Part shown: piece by piece, positions 23,953 to 36,102 of the stretch
Position numbering within the stretch: position 1 is the stretch's first letter
Layout of the letters: each line of letters starts with the position of its first letter
Assembly: GCA_025765595.1 (NCBI GenBank)
Contig: JAIVFH010000008.1
Location: 1 to 64,000 of the forward strand
Reading direction: 5' to 3'
Length of the DNA: 64,000 nt
DNA from: Obelidium mucronatum
Lineage: Eukaryota; Chytridiomycota; Chytridiomycetes; Chytridiales; Chytriomycetaceae
The notes under the pieces: model-generated
Database searches by the model: none
What the model was told of the DNA's origin: nothing
The model's input: only the letters and a program-made list of their open reading frames with translations
Made by a program: the position numbers and the translations under genes

Positions 23953-24800
23953 ATGGCCAAGACCCGCTACACGCCCCTCCCAGCGCCGGCCGTGGACGCC
24001 AGCGGCAGCACGTACTCGAGCATCAATGCGGCAACGACGACGACGGCGGGCGCGGCCGGCCAGACGCCGAGCCAGGCGCCGAGCCAGGCGCCGAGCCACA
24101 GCCACAGCCACAGCCACAGCCACAGCCAAAGAGGCGGGCGCCGCCGCTTGCGGCCGACCGTGTGTCTGCCGTGGTGCTCGGCGGCGTTCGCGCGGGTTTT
24201 CCCGCAGCGCGCGAAGGCGGTCGGCTACTCGTCCGGGTTTCTGTTTGCGCTCGGCTGGTGGCTGTTTGTCGACGGGCTGTGCTTCGCCGCGACGCGCCCC
24301 GGGGGCGAAAGTCCGCACGTGCGCTTCGAAGACTGGCTGCCCGGGCTGCTGTCGACGCTGTCGCTGGTCATCGTGAATCTGATCGACAAGGACTCGCTCA
24401 ACGCGGACGACTTCTCCTACTCGGGCTCGAACGTCGCGTGCAAGGCGCGCGCGTGCGCTTTCATCGGTATCACAATGGCCATGGGCGCCCTGGGCGGCTC
24501 GTTTGTGCGTATTCCATCTGTCTCTGTGTGTCTCTCTTTCTTTCTAAATGCATTCATTCTGCAGGCAATTTTAGCGTTGAAGTACTTGGTGCCCGGTCTG
24601 TCAGGCGAAGACATTTACTTTGGCATCATGATCACGTTGCAGAATATCTTCATTTTTGTTGGGTACGTCTTTTGTTTTGCACTTTCATACAGCTATTAAT
24701 GTGTTATAATCTTACAATTTCTAACTACATCAGATCCATGACGCTTTGGTTTGGAAGAAATTCGGGAGAAGAAGGGTATGGGGAGTCATACTCCTTCTGA
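23953..24800 (+). CDS. TMEM50 / Vps68-like (UPF0220) membrane protein
   Basis: Exons 23,953-24,504, 24,565-24,662 and 24,734-24,800 join in frame (introns GTGCGT..AG and GTACGT..AG, 60 and 71 nt) to give 238 residues. The family block is clear: GFLFALGWWLFVDGLC, then FEDWLPGLLSTLSLVIVNLI, DKDSLNADDFSYSG, RACAFIGITMAMGALGGSF and a final pair of helices (YFGIMITLQNIFIFVG). That makes four membrane helices, as in yeast Vps68 and animal TMEM50, which act in endosomal/vacuolar trafficking. The N-terminus has a low-complexity Ser-Gln-Ala-Pro and Ser-His run not usual for the family. The first exon is very GC-rich compared with the AT-rich surroundings. I chose ATG 23,953 because the upstream in-frame codons contain no ATG. 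Confidence 0.85.
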
Positions 24801-25342
24801 GTTGAGTGATTAATCACTGAATGTGTCATATATATAAAATAAGATCAATTAATTGTATTTGTGGATGATTCGTTGTTTCCGCATTGCATTGATATGATAT
24901 AGAGATGATGAAAGACTGGCAGAAGAAGTCGCAAGAATTGTCTTGAAACGGTCTGACATTTCACATTCAAAACAGCCATCTCTAGATCAGACAACGTCTC
25001 AACAAACAAGGCTGATCTGATAGAATTCAATAGCTTGCGAAATCAAGAGTCATTCGGGAAACCCATTTTGTCGCTTCTCCACTACTGCACGAAAAACGAA
25101 TCACGATCACAATCAGAGATCAGGTAACAAATGATCGACCAATAAAAATAACCTCCCAGAGACTCAAAAAAAGCGAGCCATATGCTGGAATAAGAGTTTG
25201 GTTGAATAATCGATCATTCTTGGATTCAATTTCATTCCTGCCGCTCAATTTGGATCAACTTCATCACACGACGCATATCCACCGAACTTTACAGCATAAT
25301 TTTAACTGGCTCACTCTAATACTTTTCCATTTCTCTTTTAGC
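24801..25342. other. Intergenic region upstream of the Pumilio gene
   Basis: No gene, repeat or RNA recognised. It holds the 3' flank of the TMEM50-like gene and presumably the promoter and leader of the Pumilio-family gene. Confidence 0.5.
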
Positions 25343-28300
25343 ATGGATAAAGTCGAGCGTCTGACGCGTTTAGATGAGAACCCATCAACTGTGCCTGATC
25401 TGCTAGTCAACGATCAACTGTATCAGATGGGAATACCAAACAACGATCGCTCACTATACTCCAACAGCGAAATAATAAATCCAGTAAGTTCCTGTCCAGT
25501 TGATGTGTTTTTTATTCTTTTTTATTTACACAAAATGATCTCCCAAAACAGACTTATGGATTCTCTCAATTCTATCCACCCTCGTCTGGATACTACTATC
25601 CAATACATGCTATACCTCAAGCCCCACCTCCCGATTTCTTGGATCTCGGTGGAGACGGCGGCCTCATTCAAAGACCTGCTACAATGGGGGATGGACCCCT
25701 GGCCATATCCGATCAGGATACGACAAGTCTGCCTGGAGACCCAGACATGAATATAAATTCAATTCAAAGAATAGACGCTCATCATCAACTAGCATTGAAA
25801 GATTTGGAAATAAGAAAGCTTCGAGAGGAGTTGGAACAATTACGTCAATGGAATATGGCACTCCAGCAACAATTACATCACCAACATTTCGTCATTCAGC
25901 AGCAACAGCAGCAACAGCAGCAACAGCAACAACAACAACAGCAACAGCAGCAGCAGTTGCAACAAAATGAAATCCAGCCAATCGAACCACAAGTAGAAAA
26001 AGTCAACCGTCTCGCAAACAGCATTGCTGTGAACAGCATGTTTGCAGTCCACGTAAAGGGAATGAATCACAACACAGAAAGAAACGGCGCATCAGGCAAT
26101 TCATTAATGATGCCACCGGGATTAAATGTACAGACCACAACTTCAACAGGTGGTCCAGAATCAGCATTACTCCCTCGAGACAATCTCCTTTCCACAACCA
26201 CATCAAGCATGTCCAAACTCCAAATTGAAGTGGACCCCGCCGTCGCTGCAGCCGCCGAAGAGAGCCTGTTCACCACGACTACAGTCTCAACATTGACAAA
26301 TGCAACAACAGAGTCATCTCTTCCGCGCCACCGCATTAAACACCAACTCTCGGATACAACCCTCTTCTCTTCCTCATCTTGCGAAGAGGTTGGAATATCT
26401 CATTTCAATGCATCCAGCACCGCGACCTCTGAAATCGGCCTCCTCAACTCCCCACCGAATATCACAACCGCGGGGAACGCGCTGGAGTTTATGATTTCCG
26501 AACCCTGTTCAAGCAATGGAAGCACCAGCTCATTATCACTTCCTCAGTCATTGGCACCACCGTTACAGCGCCATCAATACCAGCATCACCAACAACAGGA
26601 AGCCCCAGTTTCTTGGGCGGCTTTGAAATCGGTATCCGTAGTACCTGCCCCAGCACCTCTAACCACCGCAACCACAACCGCCACTACCACCGCTACACTA
26701 CGCGGTACAAAGTCGATTTGGAGCCCCCTTCTCGAACCAGCAAAACCAACCTCCGCGCCGGTGCCGCCGCCTCCTCTCCCACCAGCGATTCCAGAATACC
26801 TCAACGAAGCCAAAGAGTTTGTTCCCCTGGGCAGTAGTGGTGGAGGGATCATGTTTGCAAGCACAGTATCCTTGTCAGGGGTGAGTGGTGGCGGCAGCCA
26901 CAGCAACAACCTCAACATCAGCAGCAGCAACGTATTAGATGCTGTACAGTCTAGTGGATCAAATCTCGTTGTGAGCGGGAATCCCACATTGAGTCATTTG
27001 AAATCTATTTGGGAGATGGATGAATCGGTATTACTTTTTTTTGCCTTAAACAGAGGGGAGGTGTTTATTGATTGCTTTTCTTTGTTTTCGGTTTGGATAG
27101 ATGGGTTATTTAGGTGGAAACGAGACGGATTCTTTGGACGAAGAGCTTACGTTAAGACCTTCTGCGAGACACAAGAATGGTGGTGTTAACAGTGCGAGTG
27201 GTGGTGGCGGCGGTGGGTATCGCCCGTCAGGGATATCTGGATCCGGCGGTCAACCCACAACATATCATGTAAAAAAGCGTTGTGTTTTGTCAATTTTGTT
27301 TCGAATGTATCTAAAACTCCCTCCTTGAAAATAGCACCTTGTAGAAAAGATTGTCAGAACGCAAGACCAACCCGCCTCTCTCCTCCTTCAACAGAAACTG
27401 AAAACCAATTCGAGTCCTGAAACGCGGGGATTGATTGTCGATGCGATTCTTCACCAGGCTTTGAATTTGATTCGGAACCGGTTCGGCAACTTTCTCGTTC
27501 AACGGTGTTTGGAAGTGGGAGATGCAGAACAGATTCGATGCTTGACGGCGAGTATGCTGGGGTGTATTGTTATGCTGAGTTGTGATCGATTCGGATGCCA
27601 TGTCGTACAAAAGGTAAATAATAATCGTTTTAAAAAAAAGTTTTTAAAAAAAGAGATTTATGTAAACCTAAATCCTAACCGTCTTCAATATCCCACTCTT
27701 TCTATATCAAGGCCCTTGACGTCTGCGACGACTCTCTCAAAGTCTCCATCGTAAACGAACTCCTCCTTGCGATCCCCGACACAATCACCCACCGCTTCGC
27801 CTGCCACGTCTGGCAACGCGTTTTCGAAACCAAGTGGTCTGGATACCCATTCAGCGCTGCCATCGCTGCTGTCCCGGTCAACAGCATAAACCAACACCTC
27901 CACAACAACAACAACAACAACAGCCAGCACCACCACCACCAACAGCAGCAGCAGTATCCCAATTTCCTTCTCCAGCAGCAACAGCAGCAACAGCAGCAAC
28001 AGCAACGGCATCATCACGACGAACACGATGAATTGAATGGAGAGTTTTCACTTGTCCCAGGAATCCATCCCGTGATAAGCATCGTGAGACGTATGGACAC
28101 TGCCTTGAAGGGGCAATGGCACGGAATCGCGAATGATGAGAGCGGGAGTCTGGTTGTTCAATGCATTTTCGAGAATTGTCCAGAGAGTGAGAAGAGGGGT
28201 ATTATTGGGGAAGTCTTGTTGCACGCTGCGGATATCGCAAGAGGTATGTAAATTCCACACTGATAAAATTGCGGAATTAAAAAGCTTGACGTTTCTAACA

Positions 28301-29083
28301 AAAAAAATTACATGTATATAATAAAATATAGGGCAATGGGGAAACTGGGTGATTCAACACTTGTTGGACCGCGGGTATCCACCAGACAAGGCCCATATTC
28401 TCCAAGTCGTGTCTACACATATTCATGGACTCAGTGTTGATCAGTTTGCATCGAAAGTGGTTGAAAAGGCACTCAAGACTTGTCCGAAGCGAGAATTGTT
28501 TCATATTGTGGAAAGAGTTGTGATGGGGAATCTTGGCGATACAGGGTATTGTTAATTTTTTTTATTTTTTTCTCTTCTGATGTGTGGATGTGCATAGACT
28601 AAAAAATAATGTACCACCAAAAATAAAAATAAAACCAGACAACCAGCTATTATCGACATGATGAACAACCAATACGCAAACTACGTGGTCCAACATATCC
28701 TCACACTTGCTGAACCCCAACAACGTGATAACTGCACGCGTCTGATTGCTCCTCATTTGAATCTGTTGCGTAGCTCAAAATACGGACAGCGTGTAGCTGC
28801 GATTGTTGAAAAGAACTTGCGTAGTCATGGGGGAGGTATTCGCGCCAATACCACCAACAACAACCATAGCAGCAACTTGTTTCAAGGTCCGTCTGTGGGA
28901 TTGAGTGTTGGCCCAGGAGCCGGATCGACTGCTGCCGCCACGGCTGCTGTTTCTACGAGTTCTGGGACTGGAAATCATTCAAATATCAAGAGCAATGAGT
29001 CTTCTTCAATTAGTACTGGACGGGTTTTGAGAACCGGCCAAGGTTCGGAGAAGACAAGTTGCCCTAATAATGTATCGGCTTAA
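25343..29083 (+). CDS. Pumilio (PUF) family RNA-binding protein
   Basis: Seven exons join in frame: 25,343-25,483, 25,552-27,027, 27,101-27,268, 27,335-27,613, 27,712-28,243, 28,332-28,545 and 28,639-29,083, giving 1,084 residues. The N-terminal half is low complexity (a glutamine run near 25,900-25,960, Ser/Thr and His-rich stretches). The C-terminal half has PUF repeats with aromatic and basic base-reading residues: NRFGNFLVQRCLE, DRFGCHVVQKALD, HRFACHVWQRVFE, DESGSLVVQCIFE, GNWVIQHLLD, DQFASKVVEKAL and NQYANYVVQHIL. PUF proteins bind 3' UTRs and repress or localise mRNAs. An Asn/His/Gln-rich insertion (near 27,900-28,030) splits the repeat array, which is unusual. Subfamily (Puf3, Puf4 or Mpt5) cannot be fixed by eye. 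Confidence 0.9.
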
Positions 29084-29756
29084 ATCTCAACTTTTAGAAG
29101 GCAACTCCCCAATCTACTCACAATACTTTGCCTGATTATGGAAAATTTGAACAAGTAATCATTTGGCCAAACCAAAAACTTAAAAAAAAAAAAAAACTGA
29201 CAAAAAACACTTCATCCCCCCCATTCTTGTTGTATTTTTACTTTACTATAAATTTAATTCCCCTGTATTGCAACTGCTATGCGTTCGTGTGTGTGTTTTG
29301 TGTCTGAGTGAGCGTGTCTGTGTGTCTGTCTGTGCTTTTTCGTTTCTTTTTCTTTTTACATCTTTTTTAATTGATTCCACACTAGCCCTCCCATCTAATC
29401 TGTCTCTCTCCCTCTGTTTATCTCACTTTCTTTTTCATAACGCATTTTTTTGGCATTTTTTCCAGGTTTTTGGTTTCCTTTTCTTTCTTCAAATCAATAA
29501 TAATAAATCACCCCCAAGTTTCCAAAGTAAAAAAACAAAAAGAAGCACATATATCTACAAAAATCTACAAAAATTATTGTTTTATACTCAATGGATACAC
29601 AACAAAACAACCCTAACCAAAAAGAAAAGAAAAAAAGACGCGTAAAAATAATAATTCAAAAAGATATATTTAATTTAGTCGATTAATTAATCAAGAATAA
29701 CTGTAGAAAAAAGGTAATTAAGAAATAATAATTAAGAAATAAGAAATATTCCGCCT
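29084..29756. other. Intergenic region with pyrimidine- and GT-rich runs
   Basis: 3' flank of the Pumilio gene and upstream region of the acidic-protein gene. It has an A run at 29,182, a GTGTGTGT/TCTGTC-rich tract at 29,285-29,340 and CT-rich sequence to 29,470. No gene is supported. Confidence 0.5.
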
Positions 29757-31186
29757 ATGTTGTTGGCGTGCATACCCCATCAACCGATACACGCCGATCG
29801 GATACTCGCATGCAAGCACGCGCGACACGCCGCCGCTCTGCCTTTGTCTGCAGCGGCGCCCGTGGACGCAGATGGCGGCGATGAAGACGGAGACGACGGC
29901 TTTGACGAACAGCACCAAGAACAACCAGAGGAAGGCGCACCCGCCAAGACGCCCCGGCGCAGCGGCGGCAAGGGCCCGGGGAAGGGCCGCGGCGTGTCGC
30001 AGGGCGGCGGCGGCGGCGGTGAGTCAGCGTATTCCTTTCTTGTTTCTTTGTTCGTGCTTACCGAACCGACACCGACACGCACACCGCCAGGCGCAAACAA
30101 CGGAGATCAATACTCGGACGACGACGAGGACGAGGACGATGGGGAGGATGACGAGGAGGAGGAAGAGGAGGAGGAGGAGGATGAGGAGGAAGATGCCGAT
30201 GACGACGAGGAAGGCAGGAGCAAGTACGGCGCCGGGCGGGGGAAGGGCAAGGGGAAGGGCACACGGCCGGGGGGCAAAGGCAAAGGAAAAGGAAAAGGAA
30301 AGGGAAAGGGATTTGCACGCATCCCGGAAGGCTCACCAGGTGGGGACGACGATGATGAGGGGGATGAAGAGGATGAACGGGGCGCTGCGGATTTCGAGGA
30401 GTATGATGAAGACGACTATGAAGACGACAGCGAGCACGTGGCTGGCAAATATCTTGCCGCAAAGTCCCGGTCACGAGGTACTTCACAGTAGCTGAAATTT
30501 GCCAACCAGTAATCTGACACAAGAAACTTTTGCGACTATTTAGATGTTGGGGATAATTATGAGTCTGAGGAGGAGGACTACGATGATGAGGATCCAGAAG
30601 AACTTCAGCAATCGCTCCCATTTGGAACGCAAAACTCAAGCTATGGTATGTAATATCACAATTCTTTCGTGCTTCATGTTTCTGTCGTCTTAAAAAAGGA
30701 TTAAATTTGAAGGATCTGTTGATGACGAGGAGGTCGAGGACGACGAAGTGTTGGAGAATCCTGAAAATGACAAACCAGACTCTACAAACAATAATATCTC
30801 TTCTGAATCGGCTGATCTGTTTTCAGTAGCAGGTGCGTTTATTTCTCTCACAAGGGGGTTTTTTTTTGTAGTAATCCCAGAACTTTCTTGAAAAAGACGA
30901 CTTCAATGGATTCGGAAATGAATTCACCAGTACTGATACTGGCGACATGACCAACTACTTTCAGCAGACCGACGACTCATTCAACCCAGAAGCCGCAGTT
31001 ACTGCAGTCGATGATTTCACTGCAGGATTCAATGTCTCAAGCTTTTCTAATGATTTAAGCAACACGCAAATGGGGGGTGCCGGAAGTCTGACCGACTTGA
31101 CAGACGACGCGTTTGTTGATTTAGATGCAGAGCTGGAATTAGAGGAACAGCAGCTGCAACCTGTTAAAAAGAAACAGAGAGTGTAA
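29757..31186 (+). CDS. Highly acidic low-complexity protein with Gly-Lys repeats
   Basis: Five exons join in frame: 29,757-30,018, 30,091-30,477, 30,544-30,645, 30,713-30,832 and 30,897-31,186 (386 residues). It has long Asp/Glu runs, a run of Gly-Lys dipeptides (GKGKGKGKGKG) and an SPGG linker. The last third is more ordinary, acidic and Asn/Ser-rich (TDLTDDAFVDLDAELELEEQ), and ends in a basic PVKKKQRV that resembles a nuclear localisation signal. The last intron acceptor (AAAAAG at 30,896) is weak. A nuclear chaperone-like or chromatin role is possible but not shown. The first 550 bases are very GC-rich compared with the rest. Confidence 0.65.
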
Positions 31187-31247
31187 AAATTTGGGTGTTA
31201 AATAATTTATTAAAGTTCCGTCTATCTCTTCAATTGTCTTACTGAAA

Positions 31248-32610
31248 ATGCCTGACCCATCCACTATCATATGGAACTCCTTCGCAATCACGCGTTTTTC
31301 ATATAACAATGCCGAGATGCATGGAATATCAGCTTTGGACGCGGTCAATGCAACCCAATTGCTGAACTTGGCTGGAATTCAAACGCGTCTGCAACATACC
31401 CAACTGCTAGCGAAAACCGCCAAATGCAAGCTCCCGTTTACGTGGGGACCGCATGATGCCCGGATATTTGATGGTGTCTGGTGAGAGATATGCAGACATA
31501 CCTTCTTTGACAGCACTCTCATCATAGCTTGCAACAGGATATCCGCTTCTGATGCTAGAGTACTTGCATCTACTCTCAATCTCACTGATATCGCATGCGA
31601 TTTTTTCGCCACTTTGAGCCAAGATTCTGATGATGACGAGGAGGCCGACCCGCCGTCAGTATTGACAAAGAACCAACTTCTGAACCTGGATTCAGAAAAC
31701 AACAACGACAACGGCGCTGGTCTCTTGAACGCTGTATTCGCCAAGCGAGAGCATGGATGTGAAATCACTATCAAATCGGAAGAACCCATCGGTTTTGACG
31801 CTGACGTGAAAATAGAATCACCTGACGAGCTTGACAGTAACAGCACAGCCATTTCATTGAATAATTCGAGTCAAAAATATAACCGAAAACGGTCATCAAA
31901 GGATCCGTGGGGAAAGTATCCCACCTGTTTCAGAATACCGGCTGCGAAAGAAGCCCAATCCACTATGGCATGTTGCTCCTACGAATGCCGAAATAATTAA
32001 ACGAACCAAGAAGCCTGATATTCTGGTGTGCGGTGCATCCGGTGTTCCGGAACTGTATCGTGAGTCCTTTTGAATGCAACAACAAAACTGCATTCCTTAC
32101 ACGAATCCACATTCTTGAACAATACATTCCTATAATAATATACAGGAATTACTTTTGTTCGCGATCTTGCCGTCAACGCCGACACAAGGGATCCTTTTGA
32201 ATTGTATGAGAGGCTCGCCGGCAGTGAGATCATTCCATTTTCGCTCCCAAAGGAATATGGAATCGCCGATTGGAAGGAAAACAAGGTTTGTTTTTATCAA
32301 CCAGAAAAAATATAAATGTGGTGTCTTCCAATTGATTGCAAACGAATATAAATAGGATCAAATTGTTTTGGTCACGTCAGGTCGGCTGCAAGTAATATTC
32401 CATGAAACGCGTGTTTGTTTTCATGCCAAAGCAGGTCACTTATTTTTCTTGCCATCTGGTTTGTATTCCATTTGATCACCATTTTTCCCCTTGTCTTCTA
32501 ACTTGGAAATTGCTTCGTCAGGTGTTCGGTATACCCTCCAAAACATACATAACGGAGAAACGCGGTTTTTGTATGAGCAAGGATATCAAAAGAACAAATT
32601 TGACGAATGA
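31248..32610 (+). CDS. CENP-C / Mif2-like centromere protein (cupin C-terminus)
   Basis: Exon 1 is 31,248-31,480 and exon 2 starts at 31,538, followed by an acidic, Ser/Asn-rich middle. A basic motif (RLRKKPNPLWHVAPT, near 31,940) recalls the CENP-C signature (R-x-x-R-x-x-x-x-P-x-x-W). The C-terminal exons form a cupin-like fold: KENKDQIVLVTSGRLQVIFH, then AGHLFFLPSG, then VRYTLQNIHNGETRFLYEQG. That is the strand order of the Mif2/CENP-C dimerisation domain. Introns at about 32,060-32,145, 32,286-32,354 and 32,459-32,521 fit. The junction between the middle region and the basic motif (31,875-31,920) changes frame and is unresolved (small intron or one-base error). In fungi this protein links the Cse4/CENP-A nucleosome to the kinetochore. 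Confidence 0.55.
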
Positions 32611-32721
32611 GAGTTTTGGAAAAATAATGGCTCTAAAAAACACATGACTCATCATCCAAATCCTTGTATTCAACAAACGGTGTTTTACAAACGTTACAAA
32701 AAATAATTAATTAAGAATAGT

Positions 32722-32955
32722 CTAAGAAGTTTTCAAGAATACTGCGTGGAATTTCTCGCGCTCTGTATTCGACTTGAATTCAAGTTTGATCCGACAGCAG
32801 CCTTCGCCATGATTATCTGGGATTGCAAGCAGTAAGCAAGTTTCTGAAATGGTTTGAACTCGGATCAAATCAAGCCGTTCGAATCGTACAGCGAAAGCTG
32901 CTTCCGCATCGATAAACAACAACCATTCTCGGTTCTTGTGTTTCAAATGCGCCAT
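32722..32955 (-). CDS. Small hypothetical protein, 77 residues
   Basis: ATG at 32,955 opens a 77-codon frame of ordinary composition (HLKHKNREWLLFIDAEAAF, then RIKLEFKSNTEREKFHAVF). It resembles a pleckstrin-like strand-helix end but no family is recognised. It may be the last exon of a longer gene, since a short ATG frame with a GTATGG donor lies just upstream (about 32,985). It lies between the converging CENP-C-like and GPCR genes. Confidence 0.4.
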   Translation of the reverse strand: MAHLKHKNREWLLFIDAEAAFAVRFERLDLIRVQTISETCLLLAIPDNHGEGCCRIKLEFKSNTEREKFHAVFLKTS

Positions 32956-33044
32956 ACTTGCGATTTTCCATTTTTGAAAGTAGACATCTTTTTTCTTTTT
33001 AATCGAAACAAGTTGGATTCCCTATAATTTTTTTTTTTCGTTTG

Positions 33045-35845
33045 TTAAGGAAAAAAACAGTTTCCCAGAGAAGAAAAACGTGAGTAATTTACCAACGGTT
33101 TCAATAGTATTTCTGGGCTAATGAATTCTGCTTTGACAATAGCCTGCGGAGACGCGAGACTCTGCAGCGAGTTCAAAGAGCCCCCACTAGCAGGAGAAGG
33201 AAGAGTTCCAGCGCTTGCTGCTCTAGTAGTCTGGTTTTTGCGGTTTGATGAAATCGAAATGTTCAGAAATTGCCTCCGAACTTCCATTTCCTTATATATA
33301 GAGTATGCTTTTGGTCCCATCACAATGATCAACGGGAACACTGCCAAAATCCATAACGCAGTCGCCTGAATTAGCACTGTCGATACTGTATTTGATGAAG
33401 TGGCCGTCAATGTGAGGAGAACAGCCACTACTCCAACAGACGCAAAGAGGCCAACAATCGCTGATGCAAACGATGATTCTTTAGTGATGACTTCACTCCC
33501 ACTCGTCATAATCGCCATCACAATTGCAGCACAGAGAATCGCTCCGTTATAGACAAGGATCAAACCATCCAACACGACAGTGCTGTTATACGGACAGTAT
33601 AGAATATAACTGAAAGAGTGTGGATCAAACTCATTCATTTGAAAGTAATCCGATGCAACTGGCTTATGAACTGCAATTTTTGCCCACAAGACCCCAATCA
33701 CAATCTCGCCTGCAATCAGAAGCCCCGAATAATAGAAAATGAACCTCCTTGCGCTGAATCCGCGGGCTATTTTTTCACTTCGAAGTACTAGGATATAGTT
33801 TAAACTCATTTTAACCAAAATGCCACCCAACAGACAGCAAGTGCCAATCAGAATCAGAATATGCCGGCTTTGGCATACTTGAATACTTGCGCTTCCGATA
33901 TTAAGATAAATTGAACCAATGTAGAGCGCGGCGCCTGCTATAGTGATTCCCAGATATGTGGGTGAAGAGCGAATCACAGTCTTGTCCTTGATCTTGAGGA
34001 TAAGAAAGGAAAGGCATACAATACAGACAAGCAATCCAGATACTACATAGAATATTAAAATAATACCAGCCGTATTGGATGGCCCGGGCACAAATTCTTT
34101 GATTTTGGTTGGAATTGGACCGTCTGGTGGTGGAATCGTGGAGCCAAAAAATAGTGGCGGACGAGTACCGTTACGATACTTGAAAATTTTCGCTTCTCGG
34201 TCCGTTTGACCAAACGCTTTCAATTCAAAGAAATTTCCTGTAAAGTACATGGCCTGTTGGGGGCTGGAGACGCGGATTTTAGCTTGAAAGGACCAAACTA
34301 CCAATAGATCACTAACGAGCTCAAGTCCCCTTTATCAGTCAATTCAATTGGCCCTGCTGTTAAGCCATAGTATTCGAGATTCCTGAACAGCGAATGGTTC
34401 AACTGTGATTGATGTTTGCGATTTGAAAATTCATCCAAAGGAACGCCCGACTTCACCACCTAAATGGATTCATTAAACGATAAAAATAAAGCTATTTAGA
34501 ATGGCGTTTTTTGGCTGTTGAAGCCTACTCTGTCAAAACCGTATAGCATCATCATCACGCAATCAAAAGCCTTATAAACGCCTGTATCCAATGCAATATT
34601 TGGAGACGGTTCGAGATTATACGTTTTAATTGGCAAATCGAATTCGCTATTTACAAGGCCGTATAACGGGTTGCTTCCATCGGAATCTATTTCAGAGATG
34701 AGAACAAATCCCTTCAAATACTTGAGAAAGTCTTGGGTAAACGCTACAAAGCCAAAGTATTTATGTAAATAATAAAATCCACGAGATTTTTAAAAAATGT
34801 ATATGGGGCAGATACTAACGAGAATTTATGGGTTCCGAACTCGCAGCAGGATAATTCTTGCTGATCCAAACATACCCTGGACCAACCAAACCACGCCGTC
34901 CTAAACCAACCAACAATTTCCCGACAAAATCAGGTACTCCAGAAACTATAATGTACTTGACATGATTCAATTTTAGCGTTGTGCTGGCTGTGTTGAGCAT
35001 ATTCTCATTCAATGATTGAGGAAGTGAGATTTTGGAGACAACTTTGACTCCGTTCAGACCAAGGGCATCGATAATATTCAACCCCACTGAAAAAGCATCC
35101 ATTAAATTCCATGAGAGCAGAGATTCACGAGCGTATACTCACAAATGCGGCCAGCGTCATGATCTGATTGAAGAATAACTCCCACACGCGCCACATCCCA
35201 CTCTTTCAAAAGCACTAAAAAATGCTTCCCAATATCATTCGACGGCATGGGCCGAAAAAAGTAAGGATAGTTGTTCTTGTCCGAGAATCGAGGAGACAAA
35301 ACACTCGAAGAACAAAACGGAATTTGAGCAATCGACAACCCTTCTCCAGGATTACGGTTCGTGGTACTGGTCCCATATCCAACTACTCCAAGAACATCTT
35401 GATGCTTTTCAACTATATCGCTGACCATAATGGATCCTGCGAAACCTGCCGAACTAGTGATTCTTATGTCCTTGTCTGGAGAATAACCACCACAGTCACT
35501 GAATCTCTTGATATTTACGCGAACTCCAGGAAGTATTGAGGAATCGTTGTTAATCATATCAACGGCAATTGCCATGGCGAGGTCTTGAAAGAAGCTCATT
35601 ACTCCAGTCATCGAACCTGACATATTCAAGTTGGAATGGTCCAAATTCAAGATTGAGTAGTTTGTTACAACCGAAGAGTCATATGATAGGCCGCTAAATA
35701 CACAGAAGGTGTTGATGAAGCCAATCGTTATACTTTGCTCGCTTTGCTTTGGGGACGGTAAGGGGGTTAAAGAGGGTGTCATGGCCGCCTGCGCCCGATA
35801 CACCAGCGCAAAGAGAGAGAGTAATTTTTTCAGTGATCGTGTCAT
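33045..35845 (-). CDS. Class C (GABA-B-receptor-like) G-protein-coupled receptor
   Basis: Starts at 35,845 with a signal peptide (LLSLFALVYRAQA). The ectodomain is a periplasmic-binding-like Venus flytrap: ITIGFINTFCVFSG, LAMAIAVDMINND, VVGYGTSTTNRNPG, IPFCSSSVLSPRFSD and YPYFFRPMPSNDIG. It is spread over exons with introns near 35,140, 34,810, 34,500 and 34,460. The C-terminal exon (33,045-34,304) has the PPPDGP hinge and seven membrane helices of the 7tm_3 type (GIILIFYVVSGLLVCIVCL, ILILIGTCCLLGGILV, ALWILAVFPLIIVMGPKAY), then a Ser-rich cytoplasmic tail. Such receptors are abundant in chytrids; ligand unknown. Between ectodomain and membrane part (near 34,305) the frame shifts by one base (a TAG follows VIYW), so either a small unrecognised intron or an indel is present. 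Confidence 0.8.
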
Positions 35846-36102
35846 TGGATTGCTGTGATTTTCTAGTATTCAAGTTGGTCTTGCTTTCAACGGACGCGAC
35901 TCATTGTCTTTGAGCACAAAGAAGTTATTGTAAATCCATCTACTCTCAGATAGTTTATTTCGAGCTATAATCATCACAAAACTTTGTGCATTTTGTATCA
36001 TTTTCAAATGAGACTCTTAGGGTGCTCTTAAAAACGGACTCGCCTATCAACTTGTCCATCTACCCTGTTGAATATTGCAAAACTATGAGTGTTTATTGCA
36101 GT

